Shown here: piece after piece, positions 60,881 to 64,000 of the stretch | How the letters are laid out: every line of letters starts with the position of its first letter | Numbering within the stretch: position 1 is the stretch's first letter | Assembly: GCF_008728515.1 (NCBI RefSeq) | Contig: NC_044986.1 | Coordinates: forward strand, 51,634,855 to 51,698,854 | Direction of reading: 5' to 3' | DNA: 64,000 nucleotides | Source of the DNA: Papio anubis | Taxonomy: Eukaryota > Chordata > Mammalia > Primates > Cercopithecidae | Notes under the pieces: generated by a model | Seen by the model: only the letters and a program-made list of their open reading frames with translations | The model's database searches: none | What the model was told of the DNA's origin: nothing | Translations under genes and position numbers: made by a program

Positions 60881-62410
60881 AATTTGTAGAAATCTTGGTG
60901 GAGAACAATTAAGAAGAAATGTCAGCTCCAGAAAACAAACAAAAATGGCAGAACAGCTTGTTTAATTTAAGAAAAAAAAAGTGAGGAAGACAGTTAAGAA
61001 TAGGTCTCCTGCGATTCCATTCAACTTCAGTATTTGAGAAGGCTGTGCACAGGCACTAAGCTACTCAAGGGGAATCAGAACAGAATGCATGGATTGTACT
61101 TGAGAGCATTAGGCAAGCCATACAAAAAAATCATCAATAGAGAGCAAAACCCTCACTGGTCCATGAAGTTTTAGCCCTACTTCTGACCACTCACTGACTG
61201 AACAATAAGCCACTCTGATCTAGGAGTGACTACCAGGAATACAGACTTAAAAATAAAATAAAAGCAGTAATTCTTGGCTGCCTTGAAAGTTTTGTGCACG
61301 AGCAAAACTGCAATGTATCAGAAATTTTCACAAGGGAATCTACAAGCTTTTAGTTCTGGGTTGACCATACAGCAAAGAAAGAAAAAAGAAAAGGAAAAAA
61401 AAAATAACTCTCAGAGCTGTAAAAGCAGCCTTTTCTCCTCAAATCACTCTCACATTCAAGGCTTAAAGGTACAAATCCAACTGGCAAAGGGGATTTTGGC
61501 ACAATCAATTGATGCATAAATGTTTATATCAATCCAGGACTCCTAGACAATAGCCCCTGGTTTGATACAAGCATTTATTTGTCAAAGATTGGCTAAAAGA
61601 TCATAAAAAGGGTAACAAATACAAGGAAGGACATCACGGGTTACACAATACAGGGTAAACAGACTTTACGGAATTAGTACCACCAGGTCACTAAGCAAGT
61701 AAACAAATAGCCAAGCAGGTAACTAACCCTCTGGATCAGTGAGTAGAAGTAGGATCAGTCTCAATAATGACTCAGTGTAAGACCTAATATTTTCTATTTT
61801 CAATGATAATAACAGCAACAAAAGTGTGATGAGTGCACAGGGAAAAAATGCAGGCAATAGGTATGGCCTTGAAGAAATTCAAATGTTAGGTTCAGCAGAA
61901 AAAAACTTCAAAGAAGATATTATAGATATGTTCAAATAATTAAAGTCAATGATGTTTAGAGAAGTAAAGGAAGACTTGATAGTAATGTCTTACAAAATAT
62001 ATGCAATCAATAAAGAGAGGAAAATTATAAAAAAGAGCCAAATGAAAATTATGGAGTTAAAATGTACAATAACTAAATGAAAAATTCACTAGCTGATGTT
62101 ATCAATAGATTTGAGGTGGCTGAATAAATAATCAGTAAAGTTGAGGCTAAGAGACTATACAATCTCTTAGATTAGACAATAAATACAGGTAAACAGAGCC
62201 TCAGAGAAATGTGGTATACCAATAAGTGCTGCAACATGATATAACTAGAGGAGTACAGAGAGGGACAGAAAAATATTCAATTAAATAAAGACTGAAACCT
62301 TGCCAAATTTGAAAAAAAATCTTAACACATCCAAGAAGCACAATGAACACTAGGTTGAGTAAATGCACAGACCCACACTCAAATATGCTATAGTCATATT
62401 GTTAAAAAAC

Positions 62411-62696
62411 AGCTAGGTGGGGCATGGTCGCTCATGCCTGTAACCCCAACCCTTTGGGAGGACAAGGTGGGTAAATTGCTTGAGCCCAAGAGTTAAAGAC
62501 CAGCCTGGGTAACATGGTGAAAACTTGTCACTACAAAAAATTAGCTGTGTGTGTTATCATGCACCTGTAGCTACTCAAGAGACTGGAGTGGGACAATTGA
62601 TTGAGCCCAGGAGGTCAAGGTTGCAGTGAGCCGTGATCGTACCACTGATCTCCAGCCTGGGTGAAAGAGACAAACCTTGTCTCCAAAAAAAAAAAA
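62411..62696 (+). mobile_element. Old full-length Alu (J-type) inside the L1M
   Basis: Starts 'gctaggtggggcatggtcgc', has 'cttgagcccaagagttaaag' and 'cctgggtaacatggtgaaaa', and ends in a 13-A tail. L1M sequence continues on both sides. Confidence 0.93.
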
Positions 62697-63074
62697 GCAA
62701 AGAATAAATAGCTAAATTCTAACTGCATACATTTGAGCCAGAAGGATGACATATTCAAAGTCCTGAGAGAAGGAATATGTGATCAAAAGTTTTATATCTA
62801 GCAAAGCTCTTTCAACAGATGAAGGTAAAATAAAGACATCCTTATGTAAACAAAACTGAAATAACTGGCTGATAGCTGACCTGCCTTATAAAATATGTTG
62901 GAGGAAATTCTTCAGACTGAAATTAAGTGATTCTGGGCAGTCATTCAAATCCAAATAAGAAGGAAAGAGTCATGGAAAAGTTCATTATTTATAGAATTAC
63001 AAACTGGAGTATAGTGGCACATATATTCTTCCTTTCCTCAGTGATTTTAGGTAATTGCATAAATCCATATTTCT

Positions 63075-64000
63075 AGTTTCTTTGTGATTTTCATAATTGA
63101 CAGAGAAAGTATGTTACTTGATTAGAATCCATTTTAAATTTAAGGCTTGTTTTATGGTCTAACACATAGTCTGTTCTGGAGAAAAGTCTATATACATTAC
63201 ATGTTGAGATGAAAGTATAATCTGCTGTTGGATAAAATGTTCTACAAATGTCTGTTTGGTCTAGTTTGTTTATAATTTTGTTCCACACTTCATTTTCTTG
63301 TCAATCTTCAGCATAATTCTACCCATTAATAAAAGTAAGGTATGAAGATTTTCAACTACTATTATTGAATAACTGTCTCTTTATTTTATAGTCTACTTTG
63401 ACATTCATATAGCCACTTTAGCTCCTTCATAATTTTTTGTTTGGGTTTATATTTTTTCATTCATTTTACTTTAAACTTGTGCATCTCTGAGTCTAAAATG
63501 TGTCCCCTGCAAACCACAAGTAATTGAATCAACTAACTTTTGATTGGATTGCTTAATATATTCATTTGTAATATTATTTTGTGGTTGAATTTACATCTCC
63601 CATTTTGCTTCTTTTATTCTTTTTGACTTTTTTGTCTTTTGTTTATTTCCTATTTTACTGTTAAGTGGATATTTTCTAAAGTTAATTTTTATTCCATTTA
63701 ATAATTTTTATTTATATATTGGTTACTTTCCTAGTGGTTGCTCTAGATTTTGCAACATGCATCCCATCAGGATCTACCTCAGATTTATGGTGATTGAAGT
63801 CCACTGAAATATAAAATTTTTACTCCTGTATAATTCTACTCTATTCCCCTCTCTTTGGATGCTATTGAAATATATATGTAACACAAACATTTATAAGTTT
63901 GTTATAATTATTTCTTCACACAAACTTATGTGTGTACATTTTTGAAAAAGAAATCCAAAGCTGGAGAACTCATACTTCCTAACTGTAAGACTTACTACAG
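63075..64000 (-). mobile_element. Ancient L1M segment (ORF2 5' part and spacer), antisense, runs off the window
   Basis: Plus-strand words such as 'caaatgtctgtttggtctag', 'aactactattattgaataac', 'gtcccctgcaaacc' and 'tttgcaacatgcatcc' are in the antisense order of old L1 ORF2 start and inter-ORF spacer. The right limit is not reached. Confidence 0.7.

Larger units (their letters stand above)
60066..63060 (+). mobile_element. Ancient L1M 5' half (5' UTR-like to ORF1 end), split by an Alu
   Basis: Starts 'gagagaggacttctgggatg', like an L1 5' end. From about 61880 ORF1-region words follow in order: 'atatgttcaaataattaaag', 'tgaaaaattcactagc', 'ccaaatttgaaaaaaa', 'catccaagaagcacaatga', then after the Alu 'gatgacatattcaaagtcct', 'tatatctagcaaagctc', 'gacctgccttataaaa', 'tcttcagactgaaatt'. 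All frames are broken. 60066-61880 is assigned mainly by continuity. Confidence 0.6.

Overview
The window is AT-rich nuclear DNA from a higher primate, most likely human. It holds young-looking Alu elements of both orientations (one AluY/Sc-like, with a perfect target-site duplication), a 5'-truncated primate L1 (L1PA-type), MaLR/MST/MLT1 LTRs, a MADE1 element, MER5-, MER85- and Tigger-like DNA transposons, and old MIR and L2 copies. I found no intact protein-coding gene, tRNA, rRNA or snRNA. The longest open frames lie in GAAA/GGAA microsatellites, Alus or L1 remnants. The content fits a gene desert or a very large intron. Family names come from my memory of consensus sequences, not from a database run.

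Layout. 1-3.5 kb: a 43-bp perfect tandem duplication, an L1 3' end, an old antisense L1M piece and an antisense Alu. 3.5-6.5 kb: no recognised repeat. 6.5-13.2 kb: dense repeats, namely an Alu with a 209-bp polypyrimidine tail, a truncated Alu, an old L1M carrying a MADE1 hairpin, three LTRs in 1.5 kb, and a 1.26-kb L1PA-type insertion with a target-site duplication. 13.2-31 kb: mostly unique AT-rich DNA with scattered MLT1, L1M, MIR, one Alu, a GAAA tract and an ancient LINE. 31-33 kb: an old Alu split by a copy of nearby sequence, followed by a ~408-bp pure-purine microsatellite. 34-46 kb: MER5, L1 3' end, MIR, L2, two Alus, L1M, LTRs and a Tigger-like element. 46.9-55 kb: a nested stack, with a plus-strand L1 interrupted by a second L1 bearing a 5' inversion (twin-priming signature), itself interrupted by a truncated Alu, plus a MER85-like piggyBac MITE in the outer L1. 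56-59.8 kb: unique. 59.8-64 kb: old L1M pieces in both orientations, an Alu, and a 40-bp-arm near-perfect hairpin.

Nothing here works together as an operon or pathway. The most notable points are structural: the near-perfect hairpin at 60786-60880, the locally templated insertion inside the Alu at 32.2-32.4 kb, the nested twin-primed L1, and the MER85-like element, a family bound by the CSB-PGBD3 fusion protein.
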